Positions 37,361 to 48,867 of a DNA stretch of 64,000 nt are shown one piece after another. Made by a program: the position numbers and the translations under genes. Each line of letters begins with the position of its first letter. The first letter of the stretch is position 1. The stretch is from Paramecium pentaurelia (lineage: Eukaryota > Ciliophora > Oligohymenophorea > Peniculida > Parameciidae). The notes under the pieces are model-generated. The model saw only the letters and a program-made list of their open reading frames with translations. It was not told where the DNA came from and searched no databases. The stretch covers positions 564,295-628,294 of the forward strand of contig CAJJDO010000033.1 of assembly GCA_905183005.1 (NCBI GenBank), given 5' to 3'.

Positions 37361-38631
37361 TCAACTGTTTGTTCTATAATATATGATTGGTTAGGTTTAG
37401 ATTATTTTAGTAACTTGCCTTCCATTAATCTAACGATTAAAAACATTTAAAGGAGATGCAGATCCCATAACAAGTTTGGTTTGCAATTATTTTTTGGTTT
37501 GTAAAGGGGATTGATGTGAACAACAAGTCATAGAATGATTAGGTTTCAAAATTGACTCCTTATTTGAATCTCTATTAGTCTATATAAATTGTTATAATAG
37601 TTCAGTATCATCATTTTATTCTTTATTTTCCTTTTGTTTTTTAGGACAAAAGATTGACATTATAAAGGATTCCACTTATTTGTTAATATTATCAAAGTTA
37701 ATGTTTAGTTTAATTTTTTCTGATATTCCATTAATAATATGTGTATACTCTTCAATAATTTCATTTGGTATTAATTAATTCATTAATTTATATGCTTCAA
37801 ACTTTGAATTATAATTCTAAACTATTTCAATATCATTATTTATCATTTTTTGAATTTAATCCTTGTTAATTTATAACAATTTTTATTAAAGATCATTAAT
37901 CAGAGTTATAATTTAATTTTTAATTTAGTGGAAATAAATTTCATAAGGCTATTATATTGCTTTAAATAATTCTTAACTTTAATCCATTAATTCGTCAGCT
38001 TTTTTAATATTTTATTCAATTAAGTGTTCATAATTCTCAATTTCTTTCATTTGGCTAACATGTTTTGTATGCATTTTTATAACACAATGAGCACATGCTT
38101 TTTATAACTTATATGGACATTCATTATCTATACATATAAACTTATATTAATTATTTTCATGACCTGGTAGTTTACAAATATTAGTTTTTTCTATTTATAC
38201 TTAGAATGATTATTGCTGACTGACTTATTATTCCTCATTTTTTAGTCTATTAATGGGAGAAAAGGTTTGATCATTTGAGTTTCTTTTGGTTATAGGTGAA
38301 AGATGAGATTTTTCATTTATTGATGCCAATTACAGCCATTCATCTTTATCTTAAATCCCTTTTTCAATTTAATCCTCTAAAAAAGTCTTAGTATTAGGTT
38401 TCTCTTTATTTTTGATAAAGGAATTATGTTGTTCTTTTAATTTTTAGGCAATTGTGTATTCTGACATTGATCTTTAGCTCTTAATATATTTTAATGAATT
38501 ACTAGATTCTTCTTATTGGAATCAACGATCTAACCCCAAGTTGTTTCCTTTTCTTCAAAGGCTTGTTTAATATGATTTCGTAAACCCAATTGATTCCATA
38601 GTTCACGTGAAGACTTCTTTGGCTTAATCAT
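37361..38631 (-). CDS. B-box-like zinc-finger coiled-coil protein, 415 aa
   Basis: ATG at 38629-38631, one 23-nt intron 38512-38534 (starting GTTAG), TGA 37361-37363; 416 codons. Residues about 165-205 carry a Cys/His pattern like a B-box: CKLPGHENN, CIDNECPYKLQKACAHC, KMHTKHVSQ. A long coiled coil follows (EQNIKKADELMDQSQELF onward), the usual B-box/coiled-coil order of TRIM-like proteins; no RING is present. The N-terminal 150 residues and C-terminal 60 are polar and probably disordered. This protein type is common in ciliates but unstudied. The start is only 18 bp from the divergent SEH1-like pseudogene. Confidence 0.8.
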
Positions 38632-38649
38632 ATTCGTTAAATTAATATA
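38632..38649. promoter_or_regulatory. 18-bp spacer between divergent start codons
   Basis: The start of the B-box-like gene (38631, minus) and the SEH1-like ATG (38650, plus) face away from each other with 18 bp between. Any shared promoter must overlap transcribed or coding sequence. Confidence 0.5.
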
Positions 38650-39718
38650 ATGCTAATTGATACTACTCATCGAGATATTATTCATGATATAGCTTATTAT
38701 TTTGATGGGAATCAATTTGCAACAGCATCAAGTGATCAAACAATGAGAGTTTACAACAAAGTTAATGGGTAACTAAATGAAATCATTTATAATAGAAAAT
38801 GAAAAAGAGTGCTGATTGTAAATGTCATGATGGTCCAATTTGGAAGATTAGATGGGCAGATTCTAAATTCGGATAATTGATAGCTACTTGTTCTTAAGAT
38901 AAAGGTGTAAGTGCTTGGGAAGTTTGGGAAGAAGAGAAATTCTTACAAGAGGATAGAAATAAATATTAATATAATGGAAATAGAGAATAACAATTTTAGA
39001 GAGCAAGGAAGCTGTAGCTGACATATAATTTGGTTCAAAATCAAATGGTTTATTATTGGCTATAGCATATGTTGATGGAAAATTATAATTCATAGAGTTT
39101 ATGAGTAAAATTAATTCATAAAGGAAGGTGAAGATAGTATATTGATTAAGAGCAATTTCATGGAATCATGCTCCTTTAGAAAGGGAGATGTTGGTGGCTG
39201 CAGGTAATGCAGAATAATAAAAATATCTAAGTAAAATATAAATTGATCATTTTAATGGAGTAAAACTATGGCTATATGAATGTTAGAATATGAGTATTAA
39301 AAATTTGGAATGAAAAAGATTTATGAATTTGATTAAGAGGAAACTATAAATGATGTATAATGGGCAATCAAAATGGAAAAAGCTTACAATTAATTGCATT
39401 TGCTAGTGCTGAAGGAGTTAAAATATGGTAGATTAATAGAGTATGTGAGATTCAAGTAGAAAAAATGAAAGCATTTAATATCAATAGAGAAACTAAACCA
39501 AATTATCATGCTTATAGAGTTTCTTGGAATATTTTGGCTAATCTTTTAGCAGTATCTTATGAAAGTAAAAAATGGATGAAAACTAAGCCATTATCACTTC
39601 AAGAGAAGTTAGAATTTATTAAAACTAAATAGAAGTTGGGTTGCGAAAGGCAATATTTAAGTAGCCAATTTCATAAGAGATAGTATATCACTTTAACAAT
39701 TTACAACTAGTGGATTGA
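38650..39718 (+). pseudogene. SEH1-like nucleoporin WD40 gene, disrupted
   Basis: Recognisable WD40 blades in SEH1 order: DIIHDIAYYFDGNQFATASS, CHDGPIWKIRWADSKFGQLI, TILESKEAVADIQFGSK, LRAISWNHAPLEREMLVAAG, ETINDVQWA, LQLIAFASAEGVKIW and YRVSWNILANLLAVSYE. SEH1 is a seven-blade protein of the nuclear pore Y complex. The frame is broken: an in-frame TGA at 39143-39145 before LRAISW, a shift near 39270-39285, and a one-base loss at about 39372-39376 where an extra G restores the blade. Two further jumps (about 38800 and 38960) could be 35-nt introns (38761-38795, 38922-38956) or lesions. The end (TGA 39716-39718) follows a likely 23-nt intron. It is probably a decaying duplicate; assembly errors are the alternative. 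Confidence 0.72.
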
Positions 39719-39817
39719 TATCTTGAGATTATATTTAGAGTTTAGAATTTAATTTCTAGTAATTAATGATGCCACTAAATAACTGTTTGCTAATAAAACC
39801 TATACGATAATATAAAC

Positions 39818-40148
39818 TCATTTTTTTGTTGCCTTTTTCTTTGGTATTGTGACTGATGTTCTCCTTTCTAAATATTCAAATGTAAGTACTCCTCTACGTA
39901 ATTACTCTTTGATTGAAAATATATATTTTCTCACCTTTGGAGGAATGCCTTTCTCTTTCATTTAAAACTACATATAAATATCAATGTACTCTATCTGCTT
40001 CAAATACTTCAGTCAATTTTTCAAATTTATCTGCATAATCTGAACATCCTTTTCCTATTCTTAACATAAACTATTCAACTGGCCAATCTGGAATAGTTAA
40101 GTTGTATCCTGGTGGTGGGAATATTGGAGTTATTGTTCTTCTTCTCAT
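39818..40148 (-). CDS. Mitochondrial small-ribosomal-subunit protein mS41 (IGR motif), 102 aa
   Basis: ATG at 40146-40148, one 22-nt intron 39968-39989, TGA 39818-39820; 103 codons. It contains LRIGKGCSDYADKFEKL followed by MKEKGIPPKVRKYIFSIKE, matching the IGR domain (IGRG...FADKF...LGIPVKxRRYIL), which defines mS41 of the mitochondrial ribosome. The N-terminus MRRRTITPIFPPPGY is basic as expected for import. Length fits the small members of this family. Confidence 0.82.
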
Positions 40149-40222
40149 AGCAGGCTACTATAACAAAGTGGTCTTGAAGAATCTGCTAACAAAATTCAAT
40201 TGTTAATTTCTCAATATAGAAA

Positions 40223-40734
40223 TCATAATTAATATATTTTCGATTTTATTTCTAAAAATCTCTTTATCTTAAATTCTTTATGCTCTTCTTCTTTTTTTTT
40301 CGTATTATGTTCTAATCTCAAAGAATATGACCTGTTCTTTTGTATTACTTGTTTTTTAGGAATTCGTTAACTCCTCATTCGATATAGATTTTCGATAATA
40401 TCTGCTGCTTCATTTCCATAGTTCATTTTAATCACTTTCCCAAAAGGAGTTGAAGGTCTACCCTATTATATTGTGGTTACTTGTTCCTGAGACCATAAAC
40501 AAATGTATCTTCTGGCAACTTTACAGTCTTCGACTTTTTATGATGTGAACTGTTTCCATATTGCCAATCAGATGTAATTTCTTTCATCCCAATTCCATCT
40601 CTATTAATCTTTTTACCATAATAATAACTTGAATCAGGTAGATCTGATACAGAGGGCTTTGCTTTTCCAACATCTCCTCTTAACAATAAAATGTTATTGG
40701 TTTTATTTATCAAATAAGGCAAAATAGTTGACAT
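40223..40734 (-). CDS. CFAP77: CFAP77-like ciliary microtubule protein, 162 aa
   Basis: ATG at 40732-40734, one 23-nt intron 40458-40480, TGA 40223-40225; 163 codons. Landmarks in order: SDLPDSSYYYGKKINRDGIG, EITSDWQYG, LPEDTFVYGLRNKPSTPFGK and VIKMNYGNEAA. These follow vertebrate CFAP77, where a full-length TFGxRxRPSTPF motif and a YGLYVRGxDGG-type block occur in the same order. CFAP77 stabilises B-tubule protofilaments of the ciliary doublet. The splice at the R/K-P-S-T-P-F motif is what makes the match. The C-terminal 50 residues are Lys/Glu-rich helix. Confidence 0.8.
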
Positions 40735-41395
40735 AAAATAATAAAATACTCATTTATCTGTTAACCAAAAAGTATTAAATTTTTATAACTCAATAATATT
40801 AATAACTTCCAACATTATCCTTATAATTCTACTTCAAATCATGATAGTGTAATAATATTTGAATTATTAGCATATATAAATATTTGATTGATTTTCTTAA
40901 TAATTTCTATTTTAAAGATTCTTATACATCTTTTAATTATTAAGAAATTATTATCAAATGATATTCATTTTAGCATACCATCTCTAAAAGGCAAAAAAAA
41001 TAATACTCTATTTCTACTTATATTTAAATTTAAGAATTTAGTTTACTTTAATATAAGTATACATAATTGATCCAAACATTTTAATACTAAGTTGAATATC
41101 AAGTGATAATTAAATTACTCTTTGCAATATACAAAACTAAAGATCAAATTTTTATGAATAATTTATTGGCTTTAAAGGATTTACACTTATGAACCTAAAA
41201 ATACCTATTAGTCTGTTATTCAAGCAATTATCGATAAATTTAGAGTAATTCTTAAATTTATTTTCTAAATTTTTAGTATAATTTGTTTAAAGAAATTTAA
41301 GATTTTCTTAATTTTATATATAAAAACAATTTTAGTAATCTTTTATATTTTTTAAAAAATAAATCTAGGGATTATTATTATATTATAATAAATTA
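40735..41395. other. Intergenic, about 660 bp, nothing recognised
   Basis: AT-rich spacer upstream of CFAP77. Open stretches exist on the plus strand but have no coding character. Confidence 0.4.
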
Positions 41396-41914
41396 TCAAT
41401 ATTTTTTTAATTCTGGTATTCCTGTCCAATCAAATGATGTTCCTTTTTCCATAAATTCATCTAATCTATTTGCTTTATGAGCTCTTTCTAAAAGATCCAT
41501 TGCTTAATTGTATTGATAAAATCCAAATTGATATTTTTCAGCCATTTCATAAAATAGTTTTTCAGTATCCTAGCAAAAGTATTTACTTGTAACATAAAAA
41601 GATAATAATGGTATTCCTATGTATTTAATGGAAAAGACTGCTGGTCTAAAAACAGGAATTCTTTAAAAATTTCTGAATATTGTTTTATTGGCAATAAAAA
41701 CTACCAAAGGACTTCCAAATAATGCTAAACTAGTTCTAGCCCTATAATTTAGATAAGCAGCTGTGCACTATACATAATCTTCTTAGTTAATAAATCCAAA
41801 TTGCCTATTATATTCAAAAAAGAAGTTAAAAAGTTTTGCTCTATCATCAGCAATAACATCAAAGTAATCTTGTCTAAATTCTTCGAAATTTGTTAGTTTT
41901 CTTTACCTATTCAT
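41396..41914 (-). CDS. Small membrane protein, 172 aa
   Basis: Intron-free frame, ATG 41912-41914 (MNRQRKLTNFEEFRQDYFDV), TGA 41396-41398. Two hydrophobic stretches in the middle (LALFGSPLVVFIANKTIF, YIGIPLLSFYVTSKYF) probably form a hairpin; the C-terminus is soluble and helical and ends TSFDWTGIPELKKY. I do not recognise it. The build fits small accessory subunits of ciliate mitochondrial complexes; this is inference only. Confidence 0.75.
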
Positions 41915-41989
41915 TAAAATAATTAGAATAAATTATTATATTCAAAAATATTTGTGATAAACTAAGATAGTAAAAAATTAGTATAACTA

Positions 41990-44188
41990 TCAAGCTGTTT
42001 TATTTGTCTTATTATCTATTTCTAATGCTTTTGAATAATCAGCTATTGCAAGATCCATTTCCCCAATACTATGAGAATAAAAAAAATAATATACTTATCA
42101 TAGCAACATCCTCTATTAAAGTATGCATTAGCACCTTAATCATTCTGTAAATGAATTACTTAAGTGAAATCATCAATAGCCTAATTTAATTTAATGTAAT
42201 TTTTACTTTATGAAATTCTCCAATTCTTTCATTGCAAATTCCTCTATTATAGATAGCATGAATATTGATTGGATCTAAATTTATTGCTCTTGTATAATCG
42301 CTTATAGCTTCTTCAAATTAACCTAATTTAGCAAGACAATATCCTCTATTATTGAGAGTTCTTGTGTTTTCTGATAAATAAATTAACTCTTGAGAATAGC
42401 AATAAACTGCAGTCTCATAATCTTCCATTTTTCGAAGTACTAAACCCATATTTGAATAGATGATAGGGTTCTTTGAATCTAATGATAAGGCCTTTTTAAA
42501 ATCCTCTAAGGCTTCATCAAATTTATTCATGCTTCTTTTACAACATCCTCTATTATGAATATAAACAGGATTTTATGGTTCAATATCAATAGCTTTGTTA
42601 AAATCTATGCAAGCTTTATCATACTCTCCAATTTTATCAAATACGAGGCCTCTTCCATTATATGCTGGAGCATAGTTGGAATCAATTTTTAAGGAACTAA
42701 GGGTAATTTAATTTAAAAGGATACGAATTGAAATATTTCAAGGCATCTTCCAATTTTAGTTATCTATCCATTAATATTCCAATATGTGTTAAAGTATTTG
42801 GATTATTAGGTACTACATTATTTGCTATAAGATAATCTTATTAAGCTTTATCAAATTCTCCTAATTTTTCATAACAATTAGCTCTGTTATAATAAGCTTT
42901 AAAATGGTTTTTATCTAATCTAAGACATTCATTAAAATCTAAGATAGCCTCTTTTATTAAATTTTTTTTCTTCATTGCAAAACCTTTATTATGATAAAAG
43001 TCAGCCTTAGATGGATCAAGTTCAATGGCTTTTGCAAAATCCTTAATTGCCAAATTATATTCCCCCTTTTTATCATAGGAAATCCCTCTATTATAAAAGG
43101 CGTATGCATTCTTAGGATCAATCTCTATTGCTTTAGTGTAATCATTTATTGCATCGTTATACATTCTTAATTTATCGAATGCAAAGCCTAAAGAATAAAT
43201 AAATAATCTAACCTCTATTAAATATTGATTTAAAATGACCAGAATTAAACATTAGAGCCATAGTATAAAATTCAATAGCTTTAATGAAATCTTCTTTTTT
43301 TCTAGCATCAAATCCTTATTGGTGGAACCAATCAGAAATCTTTTTATTATCTTGTTTGATATTCTCTGGAATCATTGATATTAATTGTTATTGCAAAGGT
43401 GGTGAAATTTCTTTATCAATTATCTAAGAAGGACGTTAAATATGCAATTCATTAGCATCAATACTAGTATAAAGAGGATTTTGACTCATGAAACTATTCT
43501 ATTAGGGTTAATTTTAAATCTGTGATTAATCATTTTATAAGTATTCTTCATCATTTTATGGATTCATTAGATCATCTTCTTCTGGCTGTTAATATTTAAT
43601 TTTTTTGGTTTTATACTAAAAAGCTTCTGTTTTGGGATAGTTTTCATCCTTTTTCATAGAACTATTTCTTAGTAAAGATCTTTTATTAATGGAATTTGAA
43701 AGATTTAATGACTTTGCATTATCTTTTTCTAATGCTCTAGTATAGTCTTCTATAGCACCTGCAAAATCTCCTTTGAGATTTAGACAAGATGCACGTGCAA
43801 AGGCTGCATTTACATGATTCTCATCTAAAAGTAATACTTTTGAGAAGTCATCAATTGCAAGATCAGTTTACCCTAATTTTTCATTTGCACATCCTTAATT
43901 TTGTTAATATTTGAATACCTCTCAAATAATAGCCTCCTACATTATCAAAATCTGATTCTAAAAGTTTATTGCAGTCTTATATTGCAATCTCGTACTCACC
44001 TTTTTTTATGTATGCAGATGCTCTAATATAAAGGGCTTTCTTATGATTTGGACAGTTCTTCAGTTTCCCTGTGCAAATAGCTATCAGATTGTCTATGTTG
44101 ATTGACTAGATTATATTTATTAAGCTACAGGCCGATATTTCGGAACCTTTTACTGACTTGGCAATTTCGTTAGATTTGGAGTTTGCAT
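41990..44188 (-). CDS. TPR-repeat protein, 681 aa
   Basis: ATG at 44186-44188; introns 44106-44128, 43894-43918, 43188-43212, 42697-42724, 42181-42206 and 42069-42094; TGA 41990-41992; 682 codons. At least ten tetratricopeptide repeats with the W/G/Y/A/F/A/P spacing, for example AYAFYNRGISYDKKGEYNLA, AIKDFAKAIELDPSKA and EALEDFKKALSLDSKNP. Two repeat blocks are separated by a disordered Gln-rich linker (about residues 165-270). TPR superhelices bind peptide motifs; similar long TPR proteins in ciliates are common and several are linked to intraflagellar transport, but no specific identity is visible here. Confidence 0.9.
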
Positions 44189-44229
44189 AAAATTAAGAAT
44201 TAATTAATTAATATTATAACAAATTTCTG

Positions 44230-45549
44230 TCAAAAACAAATTATTGTGATCTAATTAAGAATTAATGACTAAATATAATACAATTCAAAAAGAGAAGAAA
44301 AAATGTAGATGATTTAGTATTTCTAATTATTATAACATAACCAATATTTGACATTTTTTAATTAATATTATAAATATATAATGGATTAAAACAAAATAAT
44401 AATAACACCCGTTTTCTTTGCAGATTAAAGTGAAAATTCTTTTTTTTTTGGTAAAATATAAGGACTTTTTGGATTGGGACCTAATTTCTTTTCAAAATCA
44501 CCATAAGATTATCTCAAACTCTCTGACATGAATACATTCCCTGAGACTAGTAATTTCTCTTTTGTTATTTCATCAAATTTGCTCGGAATTTAATAAGATC
44601 CTTTTAAATTTAATTATTATTAATACCTGGCCCAATTATTTCTTGTTCTTATACTCTCTCATATTTTCCTAAACGATCTTTTCCAGTTTAAATTGCAAAA
44701 GATGATAATACTTTTTTTATAATGTAATCTGGATCAAAAAGCGGGAATTTAATTTCGCAATCACCAGGTCCTGGCAATATTTTGTCATTCTATTTATCTT
44801 TATCGTTAAGCATCATGGCTATAATTTATTATTAAGGAGTAATTTCAGGGTAAAAATCTAAATATTTTCAAGATTTACTTGATGTTGGACCTTTATGTTC
44901 AGGTTTTGATAATAAATGTTATACTTCATATTAACCAGGAGGAGGTTATTAGGTTTATTTTGAAATTAACCTCTTAAGGTTTTTGATATAAACACATATT
45001 TAACTACATTTGATTTTTTGGGTTATGGCATATCATATCTAAAGTAATTTCATAATCATACTCTCCTGGTCCTGGATTTATCACTTCAATCTTTTCAACG
45101 CTCTTTTATTATTATTATCTCATAAAAAATGAAGGGTTATTGGTTGACTATGAAGTATTAAAGCTTTAACTTTAAGCATATTATCCAGATCCAGGACCAG
45201 AATTTACATATTTAGGAGCAAAGACATATCTTTCTTAAGAACAAGCTAAGCCTCCATTGCCTTTATTGGAAATTGATTCTGATTAAACTTTACCGAATGA
45301 ATATAAACCACATTCATATTCTTAAGGGCCTGGATTATCAGGTAATTATTCTTTAAATCTTGGTTCACTAGATCCAAATGCTTTTGTACTTTGGTCACGA
45401 TATATTATAAGTTCCAATTTTGCAGGAATTGACCCTATTGACAATTTACTTGTAGCATCATGAACAAATCCTTTGTATAATTTGCTGTTTGCAGAAGGCA
45501 ACTTTCCTTTTTATCTATATGAAACTGACGATGCAGATGTAGATAACAT
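44230..45549 (-). CDS. Sperm-tail PG-rich-repeat (STPG/SHIPPO) protein, about 408 aa
   Basis: ATG at 45547-45549; introns 45039-45061, 44973-44995, 44858-44878 and 44601-44626; 409 codons to TGA at 44230-44232. PG-rich repeats recur: NPGPQEYE, SGPGSGQYA, NPGPGEYD, PPPGQYEV, LPGPGDCEI, IGPGSYQI and GPNPKSPY. Their order resembles vertebrate STPG1. Such proteins bind axonemal microtubules. The C-terminal 60 codons after SAKKTG may be chance read-through of AT-rich DNA, because only TGA terminates; an undetected intron there would change the end. The TPR gene begins 41 bp downstream. Confidence 0.78.
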
Positions 45550-46061
45550 TAATTATAATCATATTTTGATAATGTTTAATGGTTTGGTATTAGTTATGCT
45601 AATTAATTGCTGTAGAATTCTAATGTGTTGATTTTTCTCATAAAAGACTAGTAAAAAAGCCATAATCTTTGAGTTTAGTCTTGGCTCCATTAATTGTGAT
45701 TACAAAATACATTTAAAGTAAAAAAGAAATCAATTTGTTTTAAATCCTAAAAAAATAAATGATTATATTGTAATCAACCCAAAAATTCAGATGAAAAAAA
45801 TCCCATTTAAACAACCATTATTGACTTTATTTATTTTTTCAAAAATATTCTTATAAATTTATCAATTCTTATTTGATATTAACATCATCAATGACTGGTT
45901 AAAGTATTTAATTATATTTGATTTCAATAATATAGATTTCAAAGATGCCAAAAATCTAGTTAAATTTTAAAATCAATAGCTATAGCTAAGAATAAAGTAA
46001 GTTATAGAATGATTCAATTAAAAGTTTGAAAGTATTGAATAAAAATAAAATAATTAAATTA
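45550..46061. other. Intergenic, about 510 bp, divergent promoters
   Basis: AT-rich DNA between the divergent STPG-like and exchanger genes. Nothing recognised. Confidence 0.45.
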
Positions 46062-47863
46062 ATGTCAGAATATGGAGCAGTCCCATTTGCACTCATGATT
46101 GTCATCGTGATTTACATAGTGGTTGGAGAATACTTTAAATCGATTCACGTATGCATGCAGTCGTGATTGCTTAGTTCCATTTAATCCATGAAACAAGTTT
46201 TGGGATCATAATCGGAATGCTAGTAGGTTTACTTTTAAAATGGATGGATGAAAATGCATATGCATAATTTGTATTTCAAATCTTATTATCTAGTTTTCAT
46301 TGAATGCAACAATCTTTTTTTACTTACTTTTACCATTAATTATTTTTTCTGGAGGGTACAACCTTAAAAAGAAGTAATTTCTGAAGAATTTTAAATACAT
46401 TGTTTCTTTTGGGTTTCTTAGTACATTGATAAACTTTATAATCACATTGACTTTGACTATAGCATTTAATTCATGGAGTAAGAATTTACGAATTATAAAT
46501 ATAGAATTGGTTAGATTAGGTACAAATTTAGATTCACATCTTCCTTTGAGCTATGATGAAATGATCAAATATAGTGCAACTATATGTGCAACAGATTCAG
46601 TGGCAGCTCTCAATTTAATACCTTCTCAATAATATCCTAAATTATTTAGTGTTGTATTTGGAGAAGGTATGGTTAATGATGCTGTTTCTATAATTATTTT
46701 TTAAGCAGTCACAATATTATAAAAAAGTGGAAAATCATTTGAATGGTACACACCTTTCGAATTTATTGGTCGTTTCTTGGAAAATTGCATAATTTCCTTA
46801 TTGATTGGTCTTTTTGTTGGATTATTTTCTACTTGGTGTTTTAAGAAATGTCGATTTTTGACAAACAGCACTACAACAGAAACTGTGTTCGCATTTTTAA
46901 TGGCTTACATGGGTTATTCAATTTGTGAAATGCTCAATTTAAGTGGAGTTATAAGTCTGTTGATGATTGGAATCATGATGAGTCATTATTAAGGATACAA
47001 TATCAGTTAGTTGGGTAGAGTTACTACAAGAGTTACTTTTGAATCCTTGTCATTAGGAGCAGAGGCATTTCTTTATGTGTTTTTGGGATTTGCCATGTGG
47101 AATCAAACTACATATTATAGCCCACTCACTTAAGATCTTTATTATGTTGAAGTTTCTTGGGTTTTTGCACTACTATAATTAGGTGTTGTAATTCTTGCTA
47201 GATATTTAAGCATTTATATTGTATATTGGATTTCCGTAGCGTAATAAATTCTTAATATTTTCTAGTATTCAGGGGCCAAAAGTTTGGAAGCTAACAAAAT
47301 ATGAGATGACTATATGTTGTTTTGCTGGAATGGTTAGAGGAAGTGTTGCTTTTGCTTTAATTGAAACTCTTGTAGCTTCCCCAACAGATGGTATATAAAT
47401 TAACTAAATTAATATACTTCAAAGTTGTGTACTCTATATAGTTGTGGTTACTACATTGATTTTCGGCACAGCCATGCCTTTCTTTATTAATATTTAGATT
47501 AAGAAACAATAAGAGGAGGAAGAACGTAAATCAATTAGTGAAATTCCTACTCCTGTTCTTAATGACTCACCTAAAAAGAAGGAACTAAGTGAAGCCTAGA
47601 AAATTATCAAATATATGGATGAGCATTATTTTAAAAGATGGTTCATTTATGATTATGAAAATCGTAAAGAAAGAATTACTTAAGAAAAAAAATAAATTAA
47701 AACTGAAACTTTATAGGAAATTTATGAGAAAGCTTTCAGTGAGGCAAGTGAAGATGAATCAGTCAAGTAAAGAAATGAAGATTTTATTTCTTTACCATCT
47801 ATTGAAGAAAAACCTACATCTCCATTAATTGTTAAAATGCAAGAATTATCATAACAAATTTGA
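46062..47863 (+). CDS. Na+/H+ exchanger (CPA1/NHE family), 566 aa
   Basis: ATG at 46062-46064; introns 46149-46174, 46271-46293, 46478-46504 and 47241-47265; TGA 47861-47863; 567 codons. A membrane antiporter moving protons against Na+. The core is clear: ATICATDSVAALNLIP, then the NHE signature VFGEGMVNDAVSIIIFQ with the ion-binding Asn-Asp pair, further spans (LLIGLFVGLFSTWCF, LSGVISLLMIGIMMS) and GMVRGSVAFALIE near the last spans. A charged C-terminal tail of about 130 residues (KKQQEEEERKSISEIP) is cytoplasmic and likely regulatory. Length is typical of protist NHEs. Confidence 0.93.
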
Positions 47864-48867
47864 ATATTATTTGTTTTATTTTGTAACCAAATTTCAAATA
47901 TATTGAAATTAATGTTATTCCATACTTATGATTACTTTAATTTTTAATTGTTGGTTTTCCCAAGCCTTTTGTAAATTCTGTTTTAGTAACTATCTGGATG
48001 ACTTTTTATTAACTAGAGCTATTGTTTTTGTATTCTTACATTATTCAGATCCGAATTCAATTAAAATTGTAAGGTTAGAATAAATAGACAAAATGAAAAG
48101 CCACCAGATTCAAAATCTTACTCAAACTTAATTTTTTCTAAAATGTTAAATGTCAAAATTATTATTTTAAGAGTATATTTTTCAATCAATTTTCATCACC
48201 TTTCTGAATCTCCTTATATATTAAAGAAATTTAATTTGAGAGAATTTTAAAATATTCAATCATACTATATGATTTGCTCCTCAATTTAGATTTCCATATA
48301 ATCATGATCAAATATTGAAGAGATCATGGCAACATTTAAAATGATTTCTATGTATTTTTATATCTTTAACTCATTACAAAAATATTTATTTTGACTGATT
48401 TCTGATATACTTAAATTATTTCATCATCAAAATCTTTAATTAATTAATTTTTATAAACAGAACACATAACGTTTGCTTTACAATAAAGCATTGAAAAAAA
48501 TGGTACTATCATATTATCGAAAAAGGATAATTATGCCAATTCCAAAAAAAATCTTAATCATTTTAGATTAAATTAAGATATTATATGTATAAAGCTATTT
48601 TATTTTTTATTAGTGTTTTTGTATGAATCCACTGAAAGTGGTAAAAATTTTCATTTTTATATTTGAAATCTAATTCTTTTGTTATTACTCTCTCTCCTGA
48701 CTAGTTAAAAGTCTTTATTGTATTTTTGATATTGTACTTTGTATAGGTTTAATAATTATGTATCATTAATTATCAGTGTCATTTTGTTTATTTTACACTT
48801 GATTTGTGACAAAATCATTAAATATGAGTACTAACATAATTCGTTTTTTTATTTATTATATATAAAA
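47864..48867. other. Intergenic, about 1 kb, nothing recognised
   Basis: AT-rich DNA between two plus-strand genes. No coding frame of quality or structured RNA seen; it should contain the trichocyst gene promoter. Confidence 0.4.

Noticed and set aside
38761..38956. Two early frame jumps in the SEH1-like gene as proof of lesions
   Set aside because: Both could be 35-nt introns, so only the later stop and indels were used as evidence for a pseudogene.
44930..45000. Frame jump before the PPPGQYEV repeat of the STPG-like gene
   Set aside because: A 23-nt GT-AG intron at 44973-44995 restores the frame and gives a whole number of codons.
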